Shown: positions 9,027 through 18,247 of the stretch, one piece after another
Position numbering within the stretch: position 1 is the first letter of the stretch
Layout of the letters: each line of letters begins with the position of its first letter
Assembly (NCBI GenBank): GCA_002083365.1
Contig: LVWS01000005.1
Coordinates: 124,001-188,000, forward strand
Length of the DNA: 64,000 nt
Source of the DNA: Nitrospira sp. SG-bin1
GTDB taxonomy: Bacteria > Nitrospirota > Nitrospiria > Nitrospirales > Nitrospiraceae
Reading direction: 5' to 3'
The notes under the pieces: generated by a model
Told to the model about the DNA's origin: nothing
Database searches by the model: none
Seen by the model: only the letters and a program-made list of their open reading frames with translations
Position numbers and translations under genes: made by a program

Positions 9027-10256
9027 ATGGGTTTAGTGGTCATTATCGGCGGTGGCCCCGCCGGGCTCATGGCGGCAGAAGCCTCAGTGGCCGGAGGCGC
9101 CGACGTGGAGATCTATGATTCCATGCCATCGGTCGGTAGAAAATTCCTGCTGGCGGGGAAAGGAGGTTTGAACCTTACCCATTCAGAACCCATGGAGTCC
9201 TTTCTTCCGAGGTATGGCCCTCGCCGAACCGAACTCGAACCGGTGATCAGATCATTTCCACCCGCCGCTCTGCGAGCGTGGGCCCATGAGCTGGGTGTGG
9301 ACACGTTTGTCGGGACGTCCGGTCGGATCTTTCCCACCGATCTGAAAGCCGCCCCGCTTTTGCGCGCATGGTTGCGTCGTTTACGACAAGCCGGTGTACA
9401 GTTCCATGTCAGACATCGATGGCGCGGGTGGGATCAAGAAGGGAAGCTTCTGTTCACCAGTCCGCAAGGGCCGCGGAACGTCCATGCCGACGCGGTGGTG
9501 TTGGCGTTGGGAGGTGGCAGCTGGCCGCACCTCGGCTCCGATGCTGCGTGGGTTCACATTCTTGCAGAACACAAGATCCCGATCGCTCCGCTCAAGCCGG
9601 CCAACTGTGGATTCGACGTCCGGTGGGGCGAGCACTTTCGCACGAAGTTCGCCGGACATCCGGTGAAGACGGTTCGAATCACCGTCAAGACCATCGACGG
9701 TACCCTGGTTCAACATAGGGGAGAGTTCGTCGTTACCGCGACTGGCGTTGAGGGTGGTGTCATCTACGCCGTATCAAGTCATCTCCGAGATTGTATTGAA
9801 AGGACTGGATCCGCAACCTTGCGGCTTGATCTCGCTCCGGATCGTTCACTGCAGCGACTGTTACAAGATCTTTCTCGGCCACGGGGTAAACGCTCAGTCG
9901 CGACGCATCTTCAACGGCATGCCGGAATCGCAGGCGTGAAGGCAGGTCTTCTGCGCGAAGCGGTACCGAACGAAGTATTGGCCGATCCTGCACGTTTGGC
10001 TGAGGCGATCAAAGCTCTGCCGATTGTTCTCGAGAGTGCTCGTCCGTTGGACGAAGCGATCAGTTCGGCCGGTGGCCTCTTGTTTGAGGCGCTGGATGGC
10101 AACTTGATGCTGCGATCATTGCCGGGAGTATTTTGCGCGGGAGAAATGTTGGACTGGGAAGCGCCGACGGGAGGCTATCTGCTCACGGGTTGTCTGGCGA
10201 CCGGACGTCTCGCCGGACGTGCGGCCGCCGCATGGGCCCAAGGAGCAGCCTGGTAA
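9027..10256 (+). CDS. HI0933-family NAD(P)/FAD-dependent oxidoreductase
   Basis: A 409-residue flavoprotein. The N-terminus VVIIGGGPAGLMAAE is the dinucleotide-binding fold for FAD, followed by the family motif VGRKFLLAGKGGLNLTHSE, an FPTDLKA segment, and the C-terminal FCAGEMLDWEAPTGGYLLTGCLATG that completes FAD binding. This fits the HI0933/TIGR03862 group of uncharacterised aminoacetone-oxidase-like flavoproteins. I chose ATG 9027 because ATGAGG lies 6-7 bases upstream and the FAD fold begins immediately; the frame is open to ATG 8997 and 9015, which would add up to 10 residues. Confidence 0.85.
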   Translation: MGLVVIIGGGPAGLMAAEASVAGGADVEIYDSMPSVGRKFLLAGKGGLNLTHSEPMESFLPRYGPRRTELEPVIRSFPPAALRAWAHELGVDTFVGTSGRIFPTDLKAAPLLRAWLRRLRQAGVQFHVRHRWRGWDQEGKLLFTSPQGPRNVHADAVVLALGGGSWPHLGSDAAWVHILAEHKIPIAPLKPANCGFDVRWGEHFRTKFAGHPVKTVRITVKTIDGTLVQHRGEFVVTATGVEGGVIYAVSSHLRDCIERTGSATLRLDLAPDRSLQRLLQDLSRPRGKRSVATHLQRHAGIAGVKAGLLREAVPNEVLADPARLAEAIKALPIVLESARPLDEAISSAGGLLFEALDGNLMLRSLPGVFCAGEMLDWEAPTGGYLLTGCLATGRLAGRAAAAWAQGAAW

Positions 10257-10307
10257 TAACTGAACATTCGACCTCGTTCAATCAGAAGTGCTCGGAAGTG
10301 CGGCTCG

Positions 10308-11033
10308 CTAACTCAGTAACCATTTCCAGAAGGCAGAGAGCCAGCTGAGAATCATCGCAATCCATGAATCGTTTGTCGAAGGCGGGTCGACCTTCACGGA
10401 GGGCGACGACACGGAGGAAGTGACGGGTGTGTGGTTTGGAGCAGGAGAGGCCGCTTGTGCCACCTGTGTCGGTTCGCCATCTGGGGAAGGCTCAATGGCA
10501 AGCGGAGACTCTGATATGGACTCTTCGGAGATCAGGGTCTGAGTCAGGACAGGCTTTTCCGTTTCCGCCGCCACCATGACAGACGATCGCGGTTGTTCCA
10601 TTTCATCCTTATACTGAGCGACCTTGGCTTGTAAGGATGTACTCTCCTGTCGGATATCCGCGATCTTGCGCGCCAGATGCCAACTCTGATTCATTAAGGT
10701 CGCCACCTGCGTCTTGAGGAACGACAGCGTGTCCTCGGCCTGCTGTCTCATGACAGGCAACTGTTCTTCTTCACGCTGAATGGCAGCACGCAATTCGGAC
10801 ACCGCCGCATCTTCACGTCGGTTCGAGGCCTGCCATCCGGCGATCTCCCGATCCAGTTCCTTGACTTCTTCGCGTACCGTTTCCAACGCTTGGGTCTGTT
10901 CCACCGTGTCCGCCTTCACCTTGTCGTACACACGCCGACTGACACACCCAACCTCCAAGAGCAGGACCGAGGCAAGCATGCACAGGGCAACCCGTTGAGC
11001 GATTGGAGATCCCGTGGCGGTAGGACGTGTCAT
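10308..11033 (-). CDS. coiled-coil protein with possible lipoprotein signal
   Basis: A 241-residue protein of unknown function. The N-terminus has a hydrophobic stretch ending in LLLEVGC (Cys ~30), a signal peptide with an imperfect lipobox because Glu precedes VGC. Residues ~35-150 are a charged heptad-rich coiled coil (VKADTVEQTQALETVREEVK, then ELDREIAGW). A Pro/Ser-rich linker follows (~150-220), and the C-terminus is strongly hydrophobic and aromatic (WIAMILSWLSAFWKWLLS), possibly a second membrane contact. GAGG lies 8 bases before the ATG. It is convergent with the flavoprotein gene. Confidence 0.65.
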   Translation of the reverse strand: MTRPTATGSPIAQRVALCMLASVLLLEVGCVSRRVYDKVKADTVEQTQALETVREEVKELDREIAGWQASNRREDAAVSELRAAIQREEEQLPVMRQQAEDTLSFLKTQVATLMNQSWHLARKIADIRQESTSLQAKVAQYKDEMEQPRSSVMVAAETEKPVLTQTLISEESISESPLAIEPSPDGEPTQVAQAASPAPNHTPVTSSVSSPSVKVDPPSTNDSWIAMILSWLSAFWKWLLS

Positions 11034-11063
11034 ACGTGCAGCCTCATTGGGTTGACCGACCGA

Positions 11064-11082
11064 AACCCTCGCGCGGAGGGTT
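11064..11082. other. hairpin in intergenic region
   Basis: AACCCTC-GCGCG-GAGGGTT forms a perfect 7-bp stem with a 5-base loop. It lies upstream of the divergent coiled-coil gene and ferritin-like gene, so it could be an operator or an mRNA leader structure. There is no T tract, so it is not an obvious terminator. Confidence 0.4.
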
Positions 11083-11209
11083 GCAGCGGGTCGGGTGAGC
11101 AGCTACGTGTAAGATGTACACAGTTGACAGGTGTCAGTCAACCCTCCGCACTGTCCGGTCGGGAAAGGGCGTGGATAACTGGCCGGAGGTTGCGTACTAT
11201 GCGGTCATC

Positions 11210-11800
11210 ATGTCGTCTGATACGGCCATGTCCATTCGGCTCCCACCGGAGTGCGAGACCGCTCTTCTGGAACGGTTTCTCAAGGCGGAAGCCATGGCGC
11301 TGTGGACCGTACGATCGGCGCGTGTGCAAGACGTTCCTCTGAACGTCTCGGTCTTTCTCCGAAAACACGAAGAAGATGAACAAGAGCATCTGGCGCGCTT
11401 CGAAGCCATGATCGGCCGCCAACCTCGTGAACGGGAACGGCTTCCGTCCGTGCCCAGGCAATGGCCCGCGCTGGCCGTCCAGCTCTATGGATATGAGTCG
11501 CTGGGACTCGAATTCGCGACATTGCTCGTGGCGCTGCGGCCGGACTTGACTTTGATCCGCGAGGATGAACTGGTCCACGTGGAGTTCTTTGAGCGAGAGA
11601 TTCGCCGCATCATCCAGGTCGAGGGGGTCGATGCCGAACAAGCTCGGATCTCCGCACGTGCGTGGTGGCGAAAATTGCCGCGAACGGTGGACCGCTATCT
11701 CGATGCGACGGCGCTCGAGCCGTATCGGCAGCCGCTGGCACGACGGATCCTCGTGGCTATTGAACGGCGATTCGATGCATCGGGACTTCTGCAGGGGTAG
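11210..11800 (+). CDS. ferritin-like diiron-domain protein
   Basis: About 196 residues, mostly helical. Two carboxylate/His motifs appear in the order expected for a ferritin-like four-helix bundle: Glu27 with a helix ending RKHEEDEQEHLARFE (E57..H60), then a second helix pair with ESLGLEF and IREDELVHVEFFERE (ExxH). Such proteins bind a diiron site and may act in iron storage, peroxide removal or hydroxylation (for example COQ7-like); the specific role is not clear. The frame is open to 11114. I chose the ATG at 11210 because conserved-looking sequence begins after it, but no start has a strong ribosome-binding site. Confidence 0.6.
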   Translation: MSSDTAMSIRLPPECETALLERFLKAEAMALWTVRSARVQDVPLNVSVFLRKHEEDEQEHLARFEAMIGRQPRERERLPSVPRQWPALAVQLYGYESLGLEFATLLVALRPDLTLIREDELVHVEFFEREIRRIIQVEGVDAEQARISARAWWRKLPRTVDRYLDATALEPYRQPLARRILVAIERRFDASGLLQG

Positions 11801-11819
11801 GGTGCGGCCGCGATGTCGG

Positions 11820-12791
11820 TCAGGCGTGAACGGGAAGAAGACCGCTGACGGCCCCCATCTTTCGATATTTCTGATCCCGTTGCGTGATGAGTTGTTCGAC
11901 GGGTAAATCAATCAGATCGAACAACTGATTGGTCAGTGCCTTCCCGACCAAATCGTACATGGCTCTCGGCTCGCGATGGGCGCCGCCCAGCGGTTCGGGA
12001 ACGATCGTGTCGATCACGCCCAATTCAAGCAGATCACCGGCGGTCATTTTCAATGCGGAAGCGGCATCCGGAACCTTTTCCGGACTGTCCCACAGAATGG
12101 CGGCACAGCCCTCCGGTGAAATGACCGAATAGATCGAATGTTCCAACATCAGGACACGATCCGCGACGCCGAGGGCCAAGGCGCCTCCGCTTCCCCCTTC
12201 ACCGATGACCACTGAAATAATCGGGACGGTTAATCGTGACATGACGAACAGATTGCGGGCGATGGCTTCCGCTTGCCCGCGTTCCTCGGCGCCGATACCA
12301 GGATAGGCGCCGGGGGTATCGATAAAGGTCAGGATCGGACGGTGGAATTTTTCGGCCATCTTCATGAGGCGCAGGGCCTTGCGATACCCTTCCGGATTAG
12401 GCATACCGAAGTTCCGCTGCATCCGCTCCTTGAGCGTTTTGCCCTTCTGATGACCGATGATCATCACGGGGCGGTCGTTGAATCGGGCGAACCCACCCAC
12501 GATGGCCCGATCGTCTCCAAACACCCGGTCGCCATGGAGCTCGAGAAAGTCTCGGGTCAGCTCATTGATATAGTCCAGGGTGCTGGGCCGTTGAGGGTGG
12601 CGGGCCACCTGCGTTCGTTGCCAGGGGGTCAGATTTTTGTAGAGTTCGTGTTCGGTTTGAGCGAGCTTCGTTCGAAGCTTGCGGATGTCGTTTTGGACAG
12701 AGGATTTGCCGCTGGAGGCCGTCGCGGAAAGTTTCTCGATCTTCTCTTCGATCTCTCGGATCGGCTTTTCGAATTCGAGGTAATCGCGCAT
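11820..12791 (-). CDS. accA: acetyl-CoA carboxylase carboxyltransferase subunit alpha
   Basis: A 323-residue AccA, one half of the carboxyltransferase that makes malonyl-CoA for fatty-acid synthesis together with AccD. The family N-terminus YLEFEKPIREIEEKIEKL is followed by VARHPQRPSTLDYI, FLELHGDRVFGDDRAIVGG, the oxyanion-hole regions GAYPGIGAEERGQ and GEGGSGGALALGVADRVLML, and SPEGCAAILW. I chose the ATG at 12791 because family members begin at this point; a TTG at 12824 would add 11 residues. It lies shortly downstream of dnaE on the same strand, an arrangement known in many bacteria. Confidence 0.95.
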   Translation of the reverse strand: MRDYLEFEKPIREIEEKIEKLSATASSGKSSVQNDIRKLRTKLAQTEHELYKNLTPWQRTQVARHPQRPSTLDYINELTRDFLELHGDRVFGDDRAIVGGFARFNDRPVMIIGHQKGKTLKERMQRNFGMPNPEGYRKALRLMKMAEKFHRPILTFIDTPGAYPGIGAEERGQAEAIARNLFVMSRLTVPIISVVIGEGGSGGALALGVADRVLMLEHSIYSVISPEGCAAILWDSPEKVPDAASALKMTAGDLLELGVIDTIVPEPLGGAHREPRAMYDLVGKALTNQLFDLIDLPVEQLITQRDQKYRKMGAVSGLLPVHA

Positions 12792-12842
12792 CGTCCTGTT
12801 CGATTCCGTATAAGGATCAGCCAATCGGTCCAGCCACAGCCC

Positions 12843-15800
12843 CTAAGATAGCAAAGAGAGAGCCCCTTTGCCTAGCACTTCCTCAACATCCGACACAAAA
12901 TGGTCGCTGGGACAGATCGTGAGATGCGGGAGGGGCGCCGTCTCCGCTTCCAAGGTGTCTTCGGTTCGAAACGACATCGAGATCGTGGTACCGCCCGGAT
13001 GCCGCCGAAAGACGTCCAACAGACGAGGCAATCGCTCGCGAACCTCGGGACCATCGCTCAATCGGATGCGGATGCGTTTGATGGCCTGCACCTGGACGTC
13101 GGCCAGCGGTTCGATCTTGCTCCCGCGGATTTTTGTGCCCTTGTCTCCACGATCGATCGTGCCGGTGATGCGGACGATCCGCTCGGGTGCGATCAGCTCA
13201 CCCGCGGTCCTGAATAAATCGGGAAACACGATCACCTCGGTGGTCCCTTGCAGGTCTTCCACCGTGAGGTACGCCATCCGATCGCCCTTCTTGGTCAACA
13301 TCGATTTGATCGCGGCGATGATGCCGCAGATCTTCACTTCGCCGCCGTCCGCGCAATCTTTCAATCCCGCCGCCGTCGTGGTTGACAAGGCACTCAGCGT
13401 CGCCTCGTAGCGGGCAAGGGGATGGGCGGAAATATAGAACCCCGTCAGCTCCCGCTCGTATTTCAATCGTTGCGCTTGGTCCCACTCCGCAATCGTGGGC
13501 AGGGGAGGCGCGGGCAAGGCGGTTGCGGTGCTGTGCCCGTTCAGTTCCACACCGAAGATACTGATTTGTCCCTGCTCACGCTCGCGTTGAGCCGCTGCGC
13601 CTTCGTCCACCGCTTGATCGAGCACGGCCAGCAATTGGGCCCGTTTGGCGCCGGTCGAATCGAACGCGCCGGTTTTAATCAAACCTTCCAACATCCGTTT
13701 ATTCACCTTGTGAAGATCGACCCTCCGGCAGAAGTCGAAGAACGAGCGGAAGGGACCGGCTTGGGAGCGGATCGCCAAGACCGATTCGACGGCGCCTTCC
13801 CCGACGTTTTTGATGGCCGCCAAGCCGAACCGAATGGCCCCGTCGGCCACGGCGAAATGCGTTTGGCTGGCGTTCACGTCAGGCCCCAGAACTTTAATAC
13901 CCAGATCCCGACATTCGGTGAAATACCCGACCAGCTTGTCCTGATTGCCCATGTCGGTCGTCATGAGCGCCGCCATGAATTCCGTCGGATAGTGCTCTTT
14001 CAGATAGGCGGTTTGATAGCACAACACGGCATAAGCGGCCGCATGCGACTTGTTGAACCCATACCCGGCGAACTTTTGGATCAGTTCGTAGAGCTTTTCC
14101 GCTTTTTTCTCAGGAATGTGCTTGTGCTTCGCGCCATCGAGGAACTTGACGCGCAACTTCTCCATCTCTTCCGGCTTCTTTTTCCCCATCGCCCGGCGAA
14201 GAATATCGGCTTGGCCCAATGAGAAGCCGGCCATCTTATTGGCGATCGCCATCACTTGTTCCTGGTAAACGATCACGCCATAGGTGTCCTTCAGGATCGG
14301 TTCCAATTCCGGAAGGTCATAGGTGATCGGCACCTTCCCCTGTTTTCGCTTGATGAAATCCGGGATGAGATCCATCGGTCCCGGGCGATAGAGCGCGATA
14401 ATGGCGATGATGTCCTCGAACCGGTCGGGCTTGAGGCCCGTGAGGAGATCCCGCATGCCGGAACTTTCCAGCTGGAACAGTCCCGTCGTTTTCCCCGAGC
14501 TCAACAGGGCAAAGGTCGCCGGATCATCAAAGGGGACCCGATCGATCGCCAAGGGAGGGGAGTCGCGATGCGTGTCGTTGATGAGGGTCTCGGCGCGCCG
14601 GATCATCGTGAGGGTCTTGAGCCCGAGGAAGTCGAATTTGACCAGACCGATCTTTTCGACGTCTCCCATCGAGTACTGGGTCACGATTTCGTCGTTGGCG
14701 CCCTTATAGAGCGGCACGTGGTCGGTGAGCGGTCCCTCGGAGATGACGACGCCGGCCGCATGGGTGGAGGCATGACGGGCCAGACCTTCGAGCGATTGCG
14801 CATTGGTCATGAGCTCCTTGACCTTGGGATCCGTCTCCACCAGCTCACGCAGACGAGGCTCGGTGTCCAACGCTTGCTGCAGCGTGATGTTCAATTGATT
14901 GGGAACGAGCTTCGCCACTTTATCCGCATCGGCATACGACAGTTCCAACACACGCCCCACATCGCGGATCGCGGCCTTCGCCCCGAGTGTCCCGAACGTA
15001 ATGATTTGAGCCACATGATCGCTGCCGTATTTCTCCACCACATAGTTGATCACTTCCCCACGGCGATCCATGCAGAAATCCATATCGATATCGGGCAGGG
15101 AGACGCGTTCCGGGTTCAAGAAACGCTCGAACAAAAGGGTATAGACCAGCGGATCAAGATCGGTGATGCGCAAGGCGTAAGCCACGAGACTCCCGGCGGC
15201 AGACCCTCGCCCTGGACCGACCGGAATCCCCTTGGACCGTGCGAACCGAATGATGTCCCAGACAATGAGAAAGTACCCGGCGAATCCCATCGAGCAGATG
15301 ACCATCAGCTCTTCTCGAAGGCGCTGATCGTAGACAGCGGAAGCCACCCGGCCGGGCCGCTCCGTCAGCCGTTCCTTCAATCCGGTGAGCGCGAGATGTT
15401 CCAGATAGGACTCGCGATCCGTAAACCCGTCCGGGATGCGATATTGAGGGAGATGCGTCTTGTTCAGCGGGAGATCGAGCGAGCAATGATCGGCGATGCG
15501 ACAGGTATTCGTCACGGCGCCTGGGAACTCCGCAAATGCCGGAGCGATTTCCTCCGTGGATTTGACGTACAACTGATCCGTATCGAACTTCATCCGGCTC
15601 GGGTCGCTGAGCGTCTTTCCCGTCTGGAGACACAGCATCAATTCATGGGGCCGCGCATCCTCTTTCTTCAGGTAGTGGCAATCATTGGTGCCGGCCAGGG
15701 GAATTCCGAGCTTTTTATGGATCTCGATCAGTCCGGCATTGGCGATCCGCTGATGGTCGAGCCCGTTTGCCTGCACCTCGAGATAAAAGTGATCCTTCCC

Positions 15801-16307
15801 AAAGATTTCTTGAAATTCGCCCGCCACCGCCAGGGCGCCCTCCATGTCGTTCTGGCCGATCAGATAGGGAATCTCACCGCTCAGGCAGCCGGAGAGAGCG
15901 ATGATGCCGTCGTGATGCAATTTCAACAGCTCCTTGTCTATACGAGGTTTATAGTAGAAGCCTTCAAGATATCCTTTACTGACGAGCTTGATAAGATTTT
16001 GATAACCGGTGAGGTTTCTGGCGAGGAGGATCAAATGGTAGTAATCGTTGTGCGCAAGCCCGCTGTCCTTCTTCGCATGGCGACTGCCGAGCGCCATATA
16101 GGCTTCACAACCGATGATGGGCTTGATACCCACCTCGTTCGCCTTGCGATAAAATTCGATCGCGCCGAACATGTTGCCATGGTCGGTCATCGCCACGGCC
16201 GGCTGGTTGAAGGATTTAATCTGATGAACCAGCGGCTCGATTTGATTCGCGCCGTCGAGAAGGCTGAACTGGGTATGGAGATGCAGATGAACGAAAGAGG
16301 AAGCCAC
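12843..16307 (-). CDS. dnaE: DNA polymerase III subunit alpha
   Basis: A full-length replicative polymerase (1154 residues) with a GTG start and GAGGT ten bases upstream. An N-terminal PHP domain begins FVHLHLHTQFSLLDG, followed by the catalytic core with GVGPGRGSAAGSLVAYAL and the metal-binding PDIDMDF aspartates, the beta-clamp and finger regions (FGFNKSHAAAYA), an OB-fold (ICGIIAAIKSMLTKKGD, ~1000) and a C-terminal tail. Length and domain order match DnaE1. It catalyses leading- and lagging-strand synthesis within the Pol III holoenzyme. accA follows in the same direction. Confidence 0.97.
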   Translation of the reverse strand: MASSFVHLHLHTQFSLLDGANQIEPLVHQIKSFNQPAVAMTDHGNMFGAIEFYRKANEVGIKPIIGCEAYMALGSRHAKKDSGLAHNDYYHLILLARNLTGYQNLIKLVSKGYLEGFYYKPRIDKELLKLHHDGIIALSGCLSGEIPYLIGQNDMEGALAVAGEFQEIFGKDHFYLEVQANGLDHQRIANAGLIEIHKKLGIPLAGTNDCHYLKKEDARPHELMLCLQTGKTLSDPSRMKFDTDQLYVKSTEEIAPAFAEFPGAVTNTCRIADHCSLDLPLNKTHLPQYRIPDGFTDRESYLEHLALTGLKERLTERPGRVASAVYDQRLREELMVICSMGFAGYFLIVWDIIRFARSKGIPVGPGRGSAAGSLVAYALRITDLDPLVYTLLFERFLNPERVSLPDIDMDFCMDRRGEVINYVVEKYGSDHVAQIITFGTLGAKAAIRDVGRVLELSYADADKVAKLVPNQLNITLQQALDTEPRLRELVETDPKVKELMTNAQSLEGLARHASTHAAGVVISEGPLTDHVPLYKGANDEIVTQYSMGDVEKIGLVKFDFLGLKTLTMIRRAETLINDTHRDSPPLAIDRVPFDDPATFALLSSGKTTGLFQLESSGMRDLLTGLKPDRFEDIIAIIALYRPGPMDLIPDFIKRKQGKVPITYDLPELEPILKDTYGVIVYQEQVMAIANKMAGFSLGQADILRRAMGKKKPEEMEKLRVKFLDGAKHKHIPEKKAEKLYELIQKFAGYGFNKSHAAAYAVLCYQTAYLKEHYPTEFMAALMTTDMGNQDKLVGYFTECRDLGIKVLGPDVNASQTHFAVADGAIRFGLAAIKNVGEGAVESVLAIRSQAGPFRSFFDFCRRVDLHKVNKRMLEGLIKTGAFDSTGAKRAQLLAVLDQAVDEGAAAQREREQGQISIFGVELNGHSTATALPAPPLPTIAEWDQAQRLKYERELTGFYISAHPLARYEATLSALSTTTAAGLKDCADGGEVKICGIIAAIKSMLTKKGDRMAYLTVEDLQGTTEVIVFPDLFRTAGELIAPERIVRITGTIDRGDKGTKIRGSKIEPLADVQVQAIKRIRIRLSDGPEVRERLPRLLDVFRRHPGGTTISMSFRTEDTLEAETAPLPHLTICPSDHFVSDVEEVLGKGALSLLS

Positions 16308-16507
16308 GAAAAGATAGACCTCGTTGTTTGATTGTAGTCAGGACATGAGAAGGAGTCAACGACGAGGGGCTTGGCACATCAGCCACATCATACAACGACA
16401 CCTCGAAACCACCTCTTGTGAGATGACTGGCAGGCTGCGCCAAAACTCCCTTGGACTCCTCAAGCCATCATGAATCTTGATGTGTGAGACGACACCAAAC
16501 AGTCAGA

Positions 16508-16604
16508 CAGGATGCTCATAATGGCCGTCCAGCGAGGCCACCGCGAGTAAAGAGGCGAATCATACTCCGGGAAAACAAAGCTGGCGGACTTTTTCAGCAT
16601 CCTG
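16508..16604 (-). repeat. palindromic dispersed repeat, copy B
   Basis: Read on the minus strand it begins CAGGATGCTGAAAAAGTCC, continues GCCAGCTT, and ends with GGACGGCC...AGCATCCTG, so the ends are imperfect inverted repeats. A related copy occurs at 43110-43234. In both, the left end directly abuts the TAG stop of the preceding gene, inside the sequence CTAG-CAGG. It has the size and structure of a MITE or REP-type non-autonomous element; no transposase is inside. The middle of this copy has diverged from copy A. Confidence 0.7.
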
Positions 16605-18233
16605 CTAGAGCCGCTCCCCATACTTTCGGTAGTGTTGTTTCTTGGCATCGGCAATCCAATTCTCCCGTTTGATGCGGTCGGGATCCGTATCGAGCTTCTT
16701 GGCGATCTTCTCGATGTCTTCCGGTTTCCAGCGGGCGATCTGGATGAAGGTGCGGGTGCCCAGCTTCTGGAGTGTCTGTGCAAACACCGGCCCGATCCCA
16801 TAGATCTTTTTGAGATCGTCCTCCTGCATCTCTTTACTGGTCTTGGACGATCCTGCCTGAACACTCCGTTCACCTCCATTCTGGCCGGACTGACGAGGTC
16901 CTACGGTTGTCGGGGCTGCGGTGGCACGAAGTGACGCTCGCAGCTCTCGGAGCCGCTTTTGCAGACGGTCGATTTGTTCATCTTTTCCTGGAATAGCCTG
17001 CACCTCTTGCCGTAGACCTTCACGTTCGACCTCAAGGTCTCCCAGTTGACGGTGGAGAGCGGCGATTTGTTCGTCCCGTTCCCGCAACTGTTCCTCATCC
17101 CGAAGATGCTGCGCATGAAGTTGTTCCTGGGCCGCACATTGGTCGCGAAGCTTCGCGACCTCGACTTCGTGTTCTTGAACGGTGCGTGCGTGTGTTCGCT
17201 CCCATTGTTTGACCTCTGATTCCTTCTCACGCAGAAGATGCGTGACCGGCACCAGCTCTTCAATACGGTGGTCTCGTTCCGTGACGGACTGTTCGAGCTG
17301 ATGGATCGTGCCGCGATGGGCGGCCTCCCGGTCACTCAGTTCGACTTCCAGTTCATGCACGCGGCTTTGCGCCCACTCGAGTTTCTCCACCTGCGCCCGG
17401 AGCCGGTCCCGGTCCGCCAGGTTCTCGTTAAGCTGAGCGATATGTTCGCGCAAGACCCGAATTTCCTGCTCCAGCACCTCGCGGGTTTGGTCCGAAGTCC
17501 GACAGGCCTGTTGCGCCCCGCGCAGCTCTTCCTCATGCGCCGCCACGATGGCATCGAACTCGCCGATGCGGTGGTCTCGTTCGGTGATGGACTGTTCGAG
17601 CTGATGGATCGTGCCGCGATGGGCGGCCTCCCGGTCACTTAGTTCGACTTCCAGTTCATGCACGCGGCCCTGCGCCCACTCGAGCTTCTCCACCTGCGCC
17701 CGGAGCCGGTCCCGGTCCGCCAGGTTCTCGTTGAGCTGAGCGATATGTTCGCGCAAGACCCGAATTTCCTGCTCCAGCACCTCGCGGGTTTGGTCCGAAG
17801 TCCGGCAGGCCTGTTGCGCCCCGCGCAGCTCTTCCGCCTGTGCCGCCACGATGGACTCCATCTCACTCACGCTCCGGCGTGCGGACGCTCCTTGAGCCTC
17901 CGAGTCCGTCAGTTGTTTCGACCTCCCGGCCAGTTCTGTTTCGAGCACCTTCAGCCGTTCGCCGCGTGCGGTGAGCTCCCGTTGGACCGAGGAGTACAGC
18001 GCCTCGGATGAATGGAGCTTCTGCTCGAGGATCTGCACCATGGAGATCTTGACCTTCAAATCATGCGAGGTCGCTTCCAACATCTGTTCCTTGGTCCGCA
18101 ACAGATTGGCCAGGTCCGGGCTTTGTTGATCCGGCGAATTCTTGAGGTGATACCGCAACAACCAGCCGACCGCGACACCGATACCTGCCGCGGTGAGGAG
18201 GCATCCGACCATCTGGCTGATCAGCGTGATCAT
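16605..18233 (-). CDS. membrane-anchored coiled-coil protein with C-terminal H3TH domain (copy 1)
   Basis: A 542-residue protein. Residues ~5-26 form one transmembrane helix (SQMVGCLLTAAGIGVAVGWL). Residues ~40-440 are a long coiled coil containing two nearly identical 101-residue repeats (124-325). The last ~75 residues (LKKIYGIGPVFAQTLQKLGT, then IQIARWKPEDIEKIAKKL, then KRENWIADAKKQHYRKYGERL) match the helix-hairpin-helix domain seen in COG3743-type predicted nucleic-acid-binding proteins. The gene sits 14 bp after the OmpA-like gene and is probably co-transcribed with it. A long rod anchored in the inner membrane with a possible DNA-contacting tip on the cytoplasmic side is an inference; the function is unknown. 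A paralogue lies at 19413-21551. Confidence 0.8.
   Translation of the reverse strand: MITLISQMVGCLLTAAGIGVAVGWLLRYHLKNSPDQQSPDLANLLRTKEQMLEATSHDLKVKISMVQILEQKLHSSEALYSSVQRELTARGERLKVLETELAGRSKQLTDSEAQGASARRSVSEMESIVAAQAEELRGAQQACRTSDQTREVLEQEIRVLREHIAQLNENLADRDRLRAQVEKLEWAQGRVHELEVELSDREAAHRGTIHQLEQSITERDHRIGEFDAIVAAHEEELRGAQQACRTSDQTREVLEQEIRVLREHIAQLNENLADRDRLRAQVEKLEWAQSRVHELEVELSDREAAHRGTIHQLEQSVTERDHRIEELVPVTHLLREKESEVKQWERTHARTVQEHEVEVAKLRDQCAAQEQLHAQHLRDEEQLRERDEQIAALHRQLGDLEVEREGLRQEVQAIPGKDEQIDRLQKRLRELRASLRATAAPTTVGPRQSGQNGGERSVQAGSSKTSKEMQEDDLKKIYGIGPVFAQTLQKLGTRTFIQIARWKPEDIEKIAKKLDTDPDRIKRENWIADAKKQHYRKYGERL
17259..17864 (-). repeat. two tandem 303-bp coding repeats
   Basis: Residues 124-224 and 225-325 of the coiled-coil protein are nearly identical: both contain ELRGAQQACRTSDQTREVL, LREHIAQLNENLADRDRLRA and HELEVELSDREAAHRGTI. 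The unit is 101 codons. The near identity at DNA level indicates recent duplication or gene conversion. Confidence 0.85.
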
Positions 18234-18247
18234 ACGTTCTCCACTCC

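Noticed and set aside
14256..16331. A 691-codon plus-strand open frame, plus others at 13422-14222, opposite dnaE
   Set aside because: Fully antisense to a clearly conserved gene; GC-rich codon structure leaves the complementary frame open, and no protein family is recognisable.
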